A program made the position numbers and the translations under genes. DNA of 64,000 nucleotides, taken from contig PBIO01000031.1 of assembly GCA_002720865.1 (NCBI GenBank), positions 372,001 through 436,000 on the forward strand, read 5' to 3'. Numbering within the stretch: the first letter of the stretch is position 1; every line of letters starts with the position of its first letter. This document shows, piece after piece, positions 35,405 through 48,300 of the stretch. Source of the DNA: Halobacteriovorax sp. (GTDB lineage: Bacteria > Bdellovibrionota > Bacteriovoracia > Bacteriovoracales > Bacteriovoracaceae). Below the pieces are notes generated by a model. It saw nothing but the letters and a program-made list of their open reading frames with translations. It searched no databases and was not told the origin of the DNA.

Positions 35405-35935
35405 CTATTTCGAGATAGTTGAGTTTGATCCCTCGTTCTTTCTTGGTTGCTCTTCTTTATCAGTACATGGCTTGGCCACATTAAATCCTACTACTTTTCC
35501 TAGCTTTGCACCCAAAACCTTTGCACAAGTCTTTTTTGCATAACGCTTCCACTCAGAGACACTTGTCTTACAAGACTTATCAAATTGCTTAAAAATCTTT
35601 TTCACATTTAAACAGCTAAAAGTCGCGATTCTATAATTAGTCTTCTTAACAATCTTTTTCTTTAGTTCTGCTTGATCAAGCTTCTTTAGAACAATCGGTT
35701 TCTTAGGTTGTTCTAAGTCAAACTTCTTAAGACCACCATTGCTACCACATACTTTTTCTGCTTTTTCTTTGGCCAATTCAGCTTTTAAACCAGCAGCAGA
35801 ATCTACAGATGACTTCTTTTGATTTTTACAAGTAATGCTTACCTTTTTAAATTTTGTCTCTTCAGCAAAACCTTGCTGAGAAATAAAGATAAGGCTTAGT
35901 CCTAGTACTATTGATTTGATTAGATTTGCGTTCAT
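35405..35935 (-). CDS. Small secreted lysine-rich protein
   Basis: 176 residues with signal peptide (LIKSIVLGLSLIFISQQGFA). The mature protein is very basic with six cysteines (ITCKN, KVCGS, FSCLN, SCKTS, KTCAK, KPCTD), so it is likely periplasmic and disulfide-bonded. No family recognised. A possible ribosome site lies in the AT-rich region before it. Confidence 0.65.
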   Translation of the reverse strand: MNANLIKSIVLGLSLIFISQQGFAEETKFKKVSITCKNQKKSSVDSAAGLKAELAKEKAEKVCGSNGGLKKFDLEQPKKPIVLKKLDQAELKKKIVKKTNYRIATFSCLNVKKIFKQFDKSCKTSVSEWKRYAKKTCAKVLGAKLGKVVGFNVAKPCTDKEEQPRKNEGSNSTISK

Positions 35936-36308
35936 AATGTTTCCCCTAATTAGTTATTGCCTCGTTTGAAGTTAAGCTATCTTCTCCTTTTTCTTGATTC
36001 TTTTTGAGGGAGTTTTTTGGGGCGAAACGGGGGTAAGGTAAGGTCTTGAAATGAAAAGAAGAAAATTAAAATGCGCCAACAGTTAAAGGCATGTTTAAAA
36101 ATAAGAGTTGTTTAATATACGTTCTATGCATATAAAAGCTACTAAATAAAAAACTTCGCATATTATGGATACTGTATTTGTCCAAAATTTTAAAAACCGC
36201 ATAATATCGGGCATGTATAGATTAAATACATTTTCTTTTAAGTAAACTACTAAAACAGTCGATAATTCTTCCACTAAGAAAACTACTCATAATTTTTAAG
36301 AGGCACGT
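35936..36308. other. 373-bp AT-rich intergenic region before the giant gene
   Basis: Divergent spacer, very AT-rich. It contains an inverted repeat (CATATTATG at 36159-36167 and CATAATATC at 36200-36208) and a ribosome site AAGAGG (36298-36303) for the giant lipoprotein. No convincing coding sequence seen. Confidence 0.6.
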
Positions 36309-39300
36309 ATGTGGATCAACAAAACCTTTTCTCTTCTCCTTTCGAGTTTATTATTACTCACTTTGGTTTCTTGCCAACCATCACCAGAAGAGCAGGCAGA
36401 GATAAATACTAAGCTTGTGGACTATGGATGCGAAGAGGTCCAAGACTTCACTGAATACAATTGCAATAAGACTTTTGTGGCAAAATCGCTTGCTGATCTA
36501 CAAAACTATTATGTTGATTATGGAAACTCAAATTCAAATAAAGCCAAAAATTTGAAGATAGATTTTAGTTTCACTGGAGACTCAACGACTATCAAATCTC
36601 CGTGTCATATATACTTTGATAAAAACGTTCAAATTGAAACAACTAATGGTTCACTATGTGTCTTATCTCGAAAAGGAATTGAAACTAAAACGACAAGTTT
36701 TAAGTCTTCGTCTAATGTGGTTTTTGCTTCATTGTCCAAAAATATAGTTCTTAGGAAAGGTACTTCAATAGAAGGGACAAACTTTTATTCAGAAACCGAA
36801 AAAAAACTTTTGGTTAATCTAGATACCAGTATTCAAGTCTCTGGAGATATAGAGCTATCAACTAGAGACTTAGAAAAGGGGCGAGTTAAATTTGGTAGAA
36901 ATGTTGATATTTCAGCTTCTAATCTTACAATTACTTCAAATGATGTTTGGGCCAGGAAAAACACGAACCTAACTATCGCTAATGATCTAAATATAACAGG
37001 AGTAGGAATTGATCCAGTTCTAAAACTTTCAAAGAACGTAAATATAATTGCGGATAATTTTAACTCAGAGAATTTTTCGGATACTACAATTAAAAATAAT
37101 ACCTCTATCACTGCAACAACAGTCTCTTTAAGTGGGGATACCTGCGCAATTGATAATGGTGCATCAATCAATTCTAGCTTTATAAATGGTGATTGTTTTC
37201 CAAACGTTGAAATAATAGCTGATTTAGATTTACCAAATGGTAATGTCGATACAGGATTAGAAATCACTCTTGATGCGAGTAACTCACAAGGTCTAGCAGC
37301 GGTGGCAATCTATAGGTGGAATATTTTAGGAGTTGAAAAGTCTACACTTGGCCCCATCTTGAATCATACTTTTTATAACTCTGGTTCTTTTCCAATAACA
37401 CTGACACTTGTTGCTCATGATGGACGAGAAATATCAGATTCAAAAACGATTACTGTTGTCGGGGATACACCAAATGAAATCCCTCCAACAGCAAGATTAA
37501 GTGTGATAAATGATAATATCAATTCTCCGCTAAATATTACTGTCGATGCATCTACTTCGTCTGACCCAGATTCAACAATTGTAAACTATCTGTTTGATTT
37601 TGGAGATGGCAATACTACCTCTAGCACTACACCGATTGCTAATCATGTTTATCAAGTGGGGGGACTTTATGAAGTGAAAGTAACGGTAACAGATTCACAA
37701 AATCTAGCTGATTTTAATTCTAGCTCACTAAGGATTAATAGTCCTCCTAGTGCTCAATTCGATATATCTGATCCTTTGGCAAGTGCTCCTGCTGTTATTG
37801 ACTTTGATGGTAGTAATTCTGAAGATGTTGGTGGAATGATCAGTTCCTATATTTGGTTAATCAATGATCTTGAAGTCCAAACAGTTGTACCATTTTTATC
37901 TTATGATTTTCCCTTGCCTGGCCTTTATAGCATTTCATTAAAGGTTATTGATAATGAGGGAGCAAGTAGTACGTCAGCTCCACAGGTACTGAGAGTCAAC
38001 GGCGCTCCTTTTGCTAGATTTACTCCGTCTCCTTATACAGGACGATATCCGTTAACAGTGAATTTTGACTCAAGTACAAGTACTGATGATTCCGAAAGCG
38101 TGTTAAGTTTTGAGTGGGATTTTGGTACGGGAGTTAGCTCTTCTGAATCTTCACCAAGTTATACTTTTGAAAATCCAGGTCAATATGACGTTAATTTAAC
38201 AGTTACCGACGACTTAGGACTATTCAGCAAATCATCAATACAAATTACGGTAAAAGGCGACAATGATGCTCCTATCGCTAGCTTTACCAATTCCCAAGAT
38301 AGAGGAAACCCTCCAGTTGTAATAAGTTTTGATGCTGCAGGCTCAAGTGATGATAATAGTATAAGTAGTTATTCCTGGAATTTTGGGGATGGAACTACTG
38401 TGACAAATAGATTGTCTGCAATAGATCATATTTTTAATGGAGTAGGAGCTTTTAATGTCAGTTTAATAGTTACCGATGATGAAGGTGTATCTTCCACAAC
38501 ATTTCAAAAAACGATATTTATCAATACACCTCCAATTGCTAATTTGAATCTAATTCCAGAGTCAGGTAATCCTGGGACAGTTGTAAGTATAGACCCTTCA
38601 TTATCTTCAGACGATATTTCAATTTCACAAATCTCTATCGATTTTGGTGACGGAAGTTCAGTAACTCAATCGACAACTCAGGCTGTAAATCATACATATA
38701 ATAATCCCGGTACATATGAAGTTACTTCTATTGTGACTGACAACGAAGGGGCCACTCATAGTGTAACAAAAATAGTTTCTATAAATGCACCTCCAACCTC
38801 TCAGATTACGGCCTCTACGATTCAAGGTGATTTTCCTTTGTCGGTAAATTTCTTTGGAGGGAGTTCAAGCGATGATAAAGGTATCGTTAATTATAGTTAC
38901 AAATTTGCGGGATTAGGAAGTTCGTCCGGCGCAAACCCCAATTCAAGCTTTGTCTTTTCTGACCCAGGCTCTTTTTTAGTAGAGCTAACCGTTACTGACA
39001 CCGATGGCTTGGAGAATACTTCGTCACAATTGATTGTTGTAAACTCAAATCCATTGCCAGTTGCTGACTTTAGTTTTGAGTCCGATAGTTTTATTGCGCC
39101 ATCGACTGTGAGTTTTGATGGTAGCTTATCGTCCGACAATCGGGATATTGCCAGCTATGAATTTAACTTCGGAGATGGATACCTTAGTCATTCAAAGGTT
39201 CAATCATTCACATTTGACCAGCCTGGAGTATATCCAGTTTTACTTCGAGTTATTGATGATCAGGGAGGGATTTCTATTGTTAGCAAGGATGTTACAATAA

Positions 39301-42300
39301 ACTCTAACCTTGCTCCGGTAGCCGATTTCTCTTTTGATCCACAAGGGGGACAATTTCCAATTGGAATAAAGTTTGATGCTGGCATCAGTTTAGATGATGA
39401 AGAGATAATTTCATATGCTTGGAAGATCGACGGGGTTTTACTATCTTCTACTGATAAAATAATGGATTATGTTTTTACTTCTTCAAAAGTCTACACAGTA
39501 GAACTCGATGTTATGGATAGGCAGGGGGAATTTCATTCTGTCTCAAAATTAGTAAATATAACTGACCCTACTATACCTTCAGACTTAGACGCACCAGTAA
39601 TTAGTTTCCTAAATATTGATCCAGTTATTTTAGATTCTACTTCTAGTATATCTTTTTTAGTCACGGATGATTCCGCAATCGATTACGAACGACTACGAAT
39701 CGAAATGAATGGGCAAAGCGTTGATCCTTCTAAAGTTTCAATCGATCTACTACTTAATAAAGTTGATATTATCTTTGACCAAGATTTAAACCTTTTAGTT
39801 AATCAGTATAATACTTTCTTCGTCTATATTGGCGATGAGTATGGAAATATAAGTACTTCGGCAATTAGCTACGATGTTAGAAATAGTATAGACGGCGATA
39901 TCGAAGGACCAAAAATCATTTTTGAGACAGGAGAAGGAAACTTAGCCTCTGTAGACTATTCCCTAAATATCGATATTTTTGATGATAGCTCAATAAACAA
40001 TTCAAGCCTTAGTTTAAAACTTAATAATCAAACCATACCTTCGGCACAATATTCTCTTTCGCAAGATGGAAGTAGCCTTACTATCACTTTTAACTCTAGT
40101 TTCCCATTAAGTGATAATTCCATGAATACAGTAGAAGTATCTATTGAAGATAGTCTTTCTAATACAGGAATCGCGTCGATCGGACTATTGGTAATCGATG
40201 AGCAAATTGTTCAATCTGGAGAAGATGTTCTTGCCCTAGGGGGTGGAGGTGGAGACGTTCATTGTGCCGTCCTAGAAGACAATACATTAAGATGTTTTGG
40301 TTACGGTAATGTTTTAGGGACTCTTGGGTATGGAAATCAGATTACTAATGTTGGGGCAAGCGATAATAATCCTCTCTCTTTGATGGGACCCGTCCCGGTT
40401 GGCTTCCCGGTTAAGCAAGTTTCAGTCCGAGGTTCTGCAGTTTGTGCATTGTCTACCTTAGGGGAAGTCAAATGTTGGGGGCAAAATCCATTTGGTATTG
40501 TAGGCCAAGGGCATACTAATAATATTGGCCACGATGAACCTGCTTCAGCGACACCTTCGCTACCATTTGGCGAACCAGCAATAAAAGTAGTTTCGGGTGC
40601 TACTCATGCTTGTGCTCTTTTTAATGCAGGAAAGATTAGATGTTGGGGATATAACCTGAATGGCCAACTTGGGTATGGACATACAAATAATATCGGAGAC
40701 GATGAAACTCTTGTTGGATTAGATTACGTTGATGTTGGAGGCTATGTAAAAGACATAAAAGTCTCTCATCAGCATACCTGCGCACTACTGGATACAAATG
40801 ATTTAAAATGCTGGGGCTTTAATGATCGAAATGTTCTAGGTAATTTTGATTTAGGAACGAAAGTAGGAGATGACGAACTACCATCAAGTATTCCACCAAT
40901 AAACTTTGGTGCAAAAGTAACTGAGTTTACTATTGATACTGCTTTAGGTTGTGCTGTTCTAGATAATGGTGAAACTAAATGTTGGGGGATAAATGTAGAC
41001 GGCATTTTAGGTCTTGGTTTTTCTTCATTGTTTGAGCCAAACAATACTGACAAGTATCCTATCAATATTCCGAGTGTCCCTTTATTGTCCACACCAAAAG
41101 TCGTGAGATCTTCATTTGGTTCTACCTGTGTTGTCTTTGAGGATGGAGGTCTTAAATGTTGGGGGCAGCAATTTGCTTATAAATTCGGTATGCTTAGAAA
41201 TGACTTTCTTGGAGATGACGAGTCAATCAATAGCTACGGTAATGTTGATGTAGGAGCTCCTGTTAAAGATGTTCAAATTGGCTTTTATAACGTATGTGCC
41301 ACCTTAGAGTCTGACGAACTTAAATGTTGGGGACCCAATGCTGGAAGGATAGGACAATTACCTAGTTCTGTTTTAATCGGAGACGATGAAACTCCTAGCT
41401 CGATAGGTCCAATTGATTTTGGTGGTCTAAAGCTATTAAGTGGTTCTTCTACTACTTTAGCCGCTTCATTTAGTGCTACTCCTAGTTCAGGTCCAGTACC
41501 CTTAAGTGTCGATTTAGATGCTTCTCAAAGCGAAACTACGGGTGCGGCTATCTCTGAATATCGTTGGAGTTTTGATGACGGTTCACCTGATCAATTAGGA
41601 ATTACCACAAACCATATCTTCAATGAATTAGGCCCAAAGCTAATTACTTTAACAGTAACAGACGGTGATTCCAATACTGCTTCCACTCAAAGAGTTATTA
41701 ACGCTTTTGCAGGTTATGCACCAATATCAATCCTTTCTGTAAATGAGACTTCTGGAAGTGTTCCACTTACAGTAAATTTTGATGCAAGCTCTTCAATTGA
41801 TTTTGATGGAACCATCACTTCATACGATTATATAATCGATGGGGTTTCTAATATTTCGGCATCTCCAAATTTTACTCATATTTTCACTACCGGGGGCACT
41901 CACGAAGTAGTCCTGAGGGTCACGGATAATAATTTGAACACAGCAGATAGTGAACCTATTATTCTATTTGCGGCCCCACTGAATGAGTCTCCAATAGCTG
42001 ATTTTGATTGCTCAGTAAATAATCAAACAGTTAGTTGTGACGCTACAAAGTCGGTTGATTTTGATGGAGTTCTAGGAGAGTTTGAATGGGACTTTGGCAA
42101 TGGAGATAAGAGGTTCGGAGAGCAGGTTTCTTACACTTATGATACACCTAATAATGGAGTCTATTCTGTAACTCTTAAGGTTTTTGATGATCATGTTGAA
42201 TCTGGTGAAATTCAAAAAGTTATTAACTTAGACAGTACAGATCCTGTAATTAATATTTCCTCAAATCAACTCCTTGTTAATAACTCGCATTATAGTTTCG

Positions 42301-45300
42301 ACCTGAATATAAGTGACACTTCAATTGTGACTTTTCAAACCTTTGTGAATGGAAGCCTTTCTCAATCTGGTATCGGAGGAAGTAATACTGTTGTAGTGAA
42401 TTTAAACGAAGGCATGAATAATATTGAAGTTATTGCAACAGATAACGTCGGTAATGGTTCAACTTCTGGATTTTTAGTTAATTTGGACACGGAGGCCCCA
42501 ACTCTCCTAAGCTTAGCTAGTCCAGTAGAAGGGGAAGATATCACCTCTTTTGTTTACTCATTAAAAGGTCAAGCATCAGAAGATTTAGCTAGCCTTACTT
42601 ATGATGGAGTGGAGATCACTTTAGATCAAAACAATAGAAACTTTGATGTCTTAATTTCAGGAACTGAAGAGGGAAGTATTCAAAAAGAATTACTATTAAC
42701 TGACTTAGCTGGAAATCAAACATCTATCTCAAAAAATTATTTTGTTGATGTTCCTGTCTTCAATACAGCACTGATTACTACTTCACCGGTGAATGACTCT
42801 AGCAATGTTTTAATTACAGGCCTCGCAGGTGCTTCGAGGTTGAATAATCACGAATTTACCGCTTCTAGTGGATTTTTTAATTCAGAGTCTTTAAGTTCAA
42901 ATGCTGACGGCTCCTTTGAAGTCGAGCTTAGTTATTTTAACTTAGCCGCACTAAAGACGTTTAATCCAGGAACTGGTAGAGATAGCGTAAGTGAAATTAG
43001 TTATCAGGCAGATACAACCCTTTCTGGTGTCGTCTTAGATACAAATGATAATCCTATTGTAGGTGCAAAAGTAACAATTAAGTCATCTGGACAAATCGGA
43101 TATACTGATGGAACAGGTTCTTTCTCAATTAGTAATCCAACTACTGGGGATCAAGAAATCGAAATAGATGCTTCAGTTGCGACCTTAGCCGCTAATCAGC
43201 AGGATAGGGAGTTTTCACAGGTTACGATTTTAAGAAATATTGGTCCATTTCAACGAAACATTTTAAGTAATACTATTTATTTGGCACCTCTAATGAAAGA
43301 TGGAACCGAAACTGTAATTGACAGTAACGCAGGCGCTACGGTTAGTGTGGTAAGTTCACACGCACCTGGAGTAGAAATAATTGTTCCAACTGATAAGGTA
43401 GTTTTTCCAAATAGTTCGAGTGTAGGGGAAATTAATCTAGCTATTGTTGATAAAAGTAAAACATCTGTACCAGTTCCAATGTTTGCAGAGCCAGATACCG
43501 TAGTTGCTCTTGAGCCCTCAGGGTTAAAATTTACGGAACCGGTTCAGTTAACACTTCCCAACGAGAATGAATTTCCTGAGGGAATGCAGCTCGTAATTAT
43601 GTCAAAAGATTCTAGTAAAGGGACTTGGGTAATTGATGGACTTGCAAGAGTAGACGCTGGTGGAGATTCAATTACAACTGAAGAAGGAGCAGGGATCACT
43701 CATTTTTCGGAGGTTTTTGCGGCTCCTATGGGACTAAGCATTTCTGAAATTGGTAGCAAAGATAAGCCAGGAGCCGATACATTCAATGGAGCGGTTTCAA
43801 CGTCAATACAATTGCCAAGTTATAAGTCTTTTGGAACTGATATTTCACCAAGTCTTGTCTACAATTCAAATTGGGCGAAACCAACAGCAGTCATTTCGAA
43901 TCTTTTTGATATACCAAGAAATGAACTTAGTATTTCTGACGCTCTTGCACAAGGAGGAAGAGCGTTAACTAAAGAAGAAATAGACAACCAAGGTGGGAAT
44001 GGTTTTATTTATTTAGCACCTGATTATGTTGATGTTCAGTTTATTAGCGATAGTATTGTAAGTGAAAAGATGCGCTTCACCGGTCTTCCGCAAAAATCTG
44101 TTGTTAGTTATGCAATGGACTTAAGTAATTTTGATAGCGGAATTACTCCTTATGTAAGTACCTATGAAATGCATTTTAAGCAACTTGTAGTTAGACCTTG
44201 GGAATATTATCATCATCTTCATCAAGGTAACTACAATGTTTCTATGCATGCTTATCTATCTAGAAGACCAAGTAATATCCCTGGTTACAGAGTAGAATCG
44301 GAATCACAAGTTCAAAAAGCTTTTCCTTCAGAAATAGCAGGGCCACTTTTTGTTCAAAATAAAATTCATTCTGCTGCTGGGAAAGGATGGAAAATTTCGG
44401 GAGAGCAGAGGATTTACTCTACCGATAGTCCCCGCATGATGGTTGAAGAAGCGGATGGCAGCATAGCAAGTTATACAATAAATAATACAATTGATTCTCT
44501 TGTTGTTTCTGATGATGAAATTCAAGGTGTTGATCTAAGTGAGCCTGATTTTATTCGTTTTACTAACAAAAAGGGAGAAATTAAGCATATTGATTTATCT
44601 CTAGAAAACCCGAGTACTGAGTTAGAAGATAGACTCGACCCATTTACAGGGTCCTTTGGAAGTATATATTCAGTTTGTGGTGCTGGTGGGGATAAAACTC
44701 AGTGTTCACAACGCGAAAACTGTTTTAGAGAAAGTTTTAATTTTACTTTAAGCAGAGATATCCAGCATTTATTGACTGTAGGGAATGATTATCTTGCAAT
44801 AGGGGCGGAAGGATTATTATATAAAACGAATCAAAGCAGCGTTGAGGTTTTAGCAGGAACTACTAAAGTTCCTCAGAGATTTTTTCAGATAAATGATTCT
44901 CCTGCTCCAGGACGAGAAAGCATTGAAGCAATTAATTTTTGTGAATCTAATGATCTACTTGAATGCAGTGGAGCCACTCAGAAAGATACAGTATTGGAAT
45001 ATATTGGTCCTCCAGAGTATGGAAGCGGCACAGCTATTTTTGGTGTTACCGCAATTGGAACGCTTCCTTCCCCATACTATTGGATGAGAAGAGGTTTTTG
45101 CGGGCTTTGGTCTACTGCCGGTAGACCTCATGAACCTTTCCCATTTAGAGAATCGACAGGGATATACCCGGATAGTGGTTTTTCTGAAGGAGATGTTGGT
45201 ACATCTAAGATGAATAATCCAAAGCATTTTATCTTGGGAGTTTCAAATAATGTTTTGATTGCAGATTCTGGGAATAATAGAATTAGAAGTCTTGATTTGA

Positions 45301-48300
45301 ATACTAATACAATGTCTACCTTTGTTGGTAACGGACAAAACTTTGACTCTGGTGATGATGGCGATGCGACGGATGCGTCACTTTTTCATCCAAAAGCATT
45401 GGCTAGAGATGAGGACGGAAACCTATACATTGCAACTGAAAATGGTTTTATTAGAAAGGTTAATTCACAGGGGAAAATTTCAACTTACGGTGGCCGTAGA
45501 ATGGATGATACCTCTCCGGGAGCTATCTTTGATGATGTAGGACATATTACTAATATGCGACTGAGCGATCCTCAAGGTCTTGTCGTTGATAATGAAAATA
45601 ATATTCTTTACATCTCAGATACAGGAAATCATCGTGTTCTATCTGTTGATATGACGACTAAAGTTGCAACTGTCATTGCTGGCTCTGGCTGTAGTCAAGG
45701 AGCTCCAACAGTAGGAGATGGAGGACCTGCTTTAGATAGTTCGCTTTGTTCTCCAACTACACTAGGCCTTGATGAAAACAAAAACCTTCTTATTTTTGAT
45801 AAAGGAAATAAAAGAGTTCGAAAAGTTACTTTCTCAAGTTCTGAAGGTGGAATATTAGCCTACGTACCTGCGAGTAAAGATAACTCATTAATTAAAAAGT
45901 TGGCCGATAATTCCTTTGAGAGAACTTACAGAAATGGAACAGTTGCTAAGTTTGACGTCGATGGCAAACAGGTGAATCTTGAAGCTAGAAACGGTCGTAC
46001 TGTTGAATACTTCTACGACACTGAAGGGAATTTGATTTCTCAGAAGGATCCATCTGGATCAGAAATTAGATATCAGTACTCTGGAGGAAAGCTTAATTCT
46101 ATATTGGATCCCGCAGGTAGAGAGACCTTCTTTAATTATAATGGCGATCTACTAGAGAGCGTTGATCTTCCAGATGGTAGTTCTAGAAGCTTTGTCTATG
46201 ATGCAGATGGAAGGATGACCTCAGAGTTAGATCAGAGGTTAAATCCGACTAATTACACTTATAATAATTTTGGACGACTAACTGAAGTTGAAAGAGCAGA
46301 TGGTTCGACAGTCAAACTTGATGATTCAACCTCTAAATCCATTGGTAATACTTATACAAATGGGGCAGAAGGAGCTTTCACTTCGTATGGTAAGGAAGCT
46401 GGTGAATTATATGATGGAATTAAGGATGGGAAAAACCAAGAAACGAAATTTGTAAAAGATGTTAACGGTTATGTCTCAACGATTGTGGATGCGCTTGGTA
46501 GAGAAACCCTTGTTGAGAGGAATCTTAAAGGTCTTCCGACCAAAATTACGAGATCTGACCTAACTGAAGCAAATTTTACGTATGATCCAATTTCAAATGA
46601 TCTTTTATCAAAATCGGACACGGCCACAGGGGTCTCGCTTGAATATACTTATAACGAGTTCGGACAACCTTTAAGTCGTGAACTTCCTGGGGATAGGTAT
46701 GAAGTTAGAACTTATGATCCAGCTAGCGGCGATTTACTAACTGTAACGAATCCTCTTAGTCAGACAGATACAATAGAATATCATCCATTGTCTCTAGTTA
46801 AAAAACGTACTAATCATGAAGGTCAAACAACTGAGTTTACCTACGATGCTTTTGGAAACCTATCTATTTCTAAAGATAGTCTTGGTTTTGAAACAAGGTT
46901 TGTCAGAGATTTTTCTGGAAATGTAACTAAGGTGATAAACTCTAAAGGCCAAGAAACTATTAATACTTATGACAGCTTTAATAGATTGATATCAGTAACA
47001 ACTCCAAAGAATGAAACAACTAGTTACGAGTATCTAGCAACTGGAGAGCTTTCAAAAATTACAGATCCACAAAATAACGTGACACTTTTTGAGTATGATG
47101 CCCTCGGAAGACTAGTAAAAAAGACAGACCCGTTAGGTAAAATTACTCAGCTTAGTTACGATGCCAATGGGAATGTAGAGCAAGAGATTGATCCAAATGG
47201 AAATATTAAAACATTCGTTTATGATCCTATTGATCAGTTAGTTGAAAGACATCTACCAGATAATGATTACTTTATTTCCTATGACGTTAGAGGAAATGTA
47301 ACACAAGTTAAAAATCTTCATTCACAAATTGACTATCAATATGAAAGATTGGAAGTCGGTGAGGTGGTTTCAGCGGTAAACAGTAAAGGACTAGGAGTCC
47401 ACGCAGATCTTCCTGATTTTGAAGTTGGCTACGATTATGATTCTAGTGGTAATAGAACGGATATGATTACTCCGCTAGGTAATACTCAGTATACCTATGA
47501 TGGGGGAGACCGTCTTCGAGAACTTGAGAACCATAAGGGAGAGATTTTTAATTTTAACTATGACGATGCAAATAGACTTAGAGAGATTATAAGACCAGGT
47601 TCTAGGTCCATTCTAAATTTTGATGACTCAAATTTCTTGACCCAAATTGTGCATTCGAAGGTATCTGACAGTACATTGATTGAGGAATTTAATTATGGCC
47701 GAGATGCTATTGGGAATAGAGTTTCTATAACAAGTACAAGAGGCATTGCTAGTTACGGATACGATGACAATAATCAGTTAGTTTCAGCCACAACTCCAGA
47801 TGTGGGAAGTGAGTCATTCGTTTATGATTCTCTTGGAAATAGGGTTACAGACTCTAATGGCAATTATGTTTACGATACTTATAAGCAAAGGCTTACAGAG
47901 GACTTCAAGTATTTCTATTTCTACGATGACAATGGAAACCTCTCTTCTAAAAATGCAAAGGCTAGTACAGATGTAATTCAATACGTTCATAATTCAGAAA
48001 ACCAACTTGTTGGAATTGATTACTACGATGGGACAACTAAAACAAAAGAGATCACCTATACCTACGATGCCATAGGAAGGAGAGTTAAAAAAGTTGTTAA
48101 TGATATTGCTACACCCGCCAATTCTAAAACCAGAAAGTTTGTCTATGATTCGAACGAGGTACTTGCTCAGATGGATGAGAGTAATCAGGTGTTATCTATC
48201 TATACCCATTCTACTTTAAGAACGGATGATACTCTGTCAGTAGATATTACGGTAGATGGTGTGAGCAAAGGATTAGCGCAAACTGCTCAAAGTTATTTTT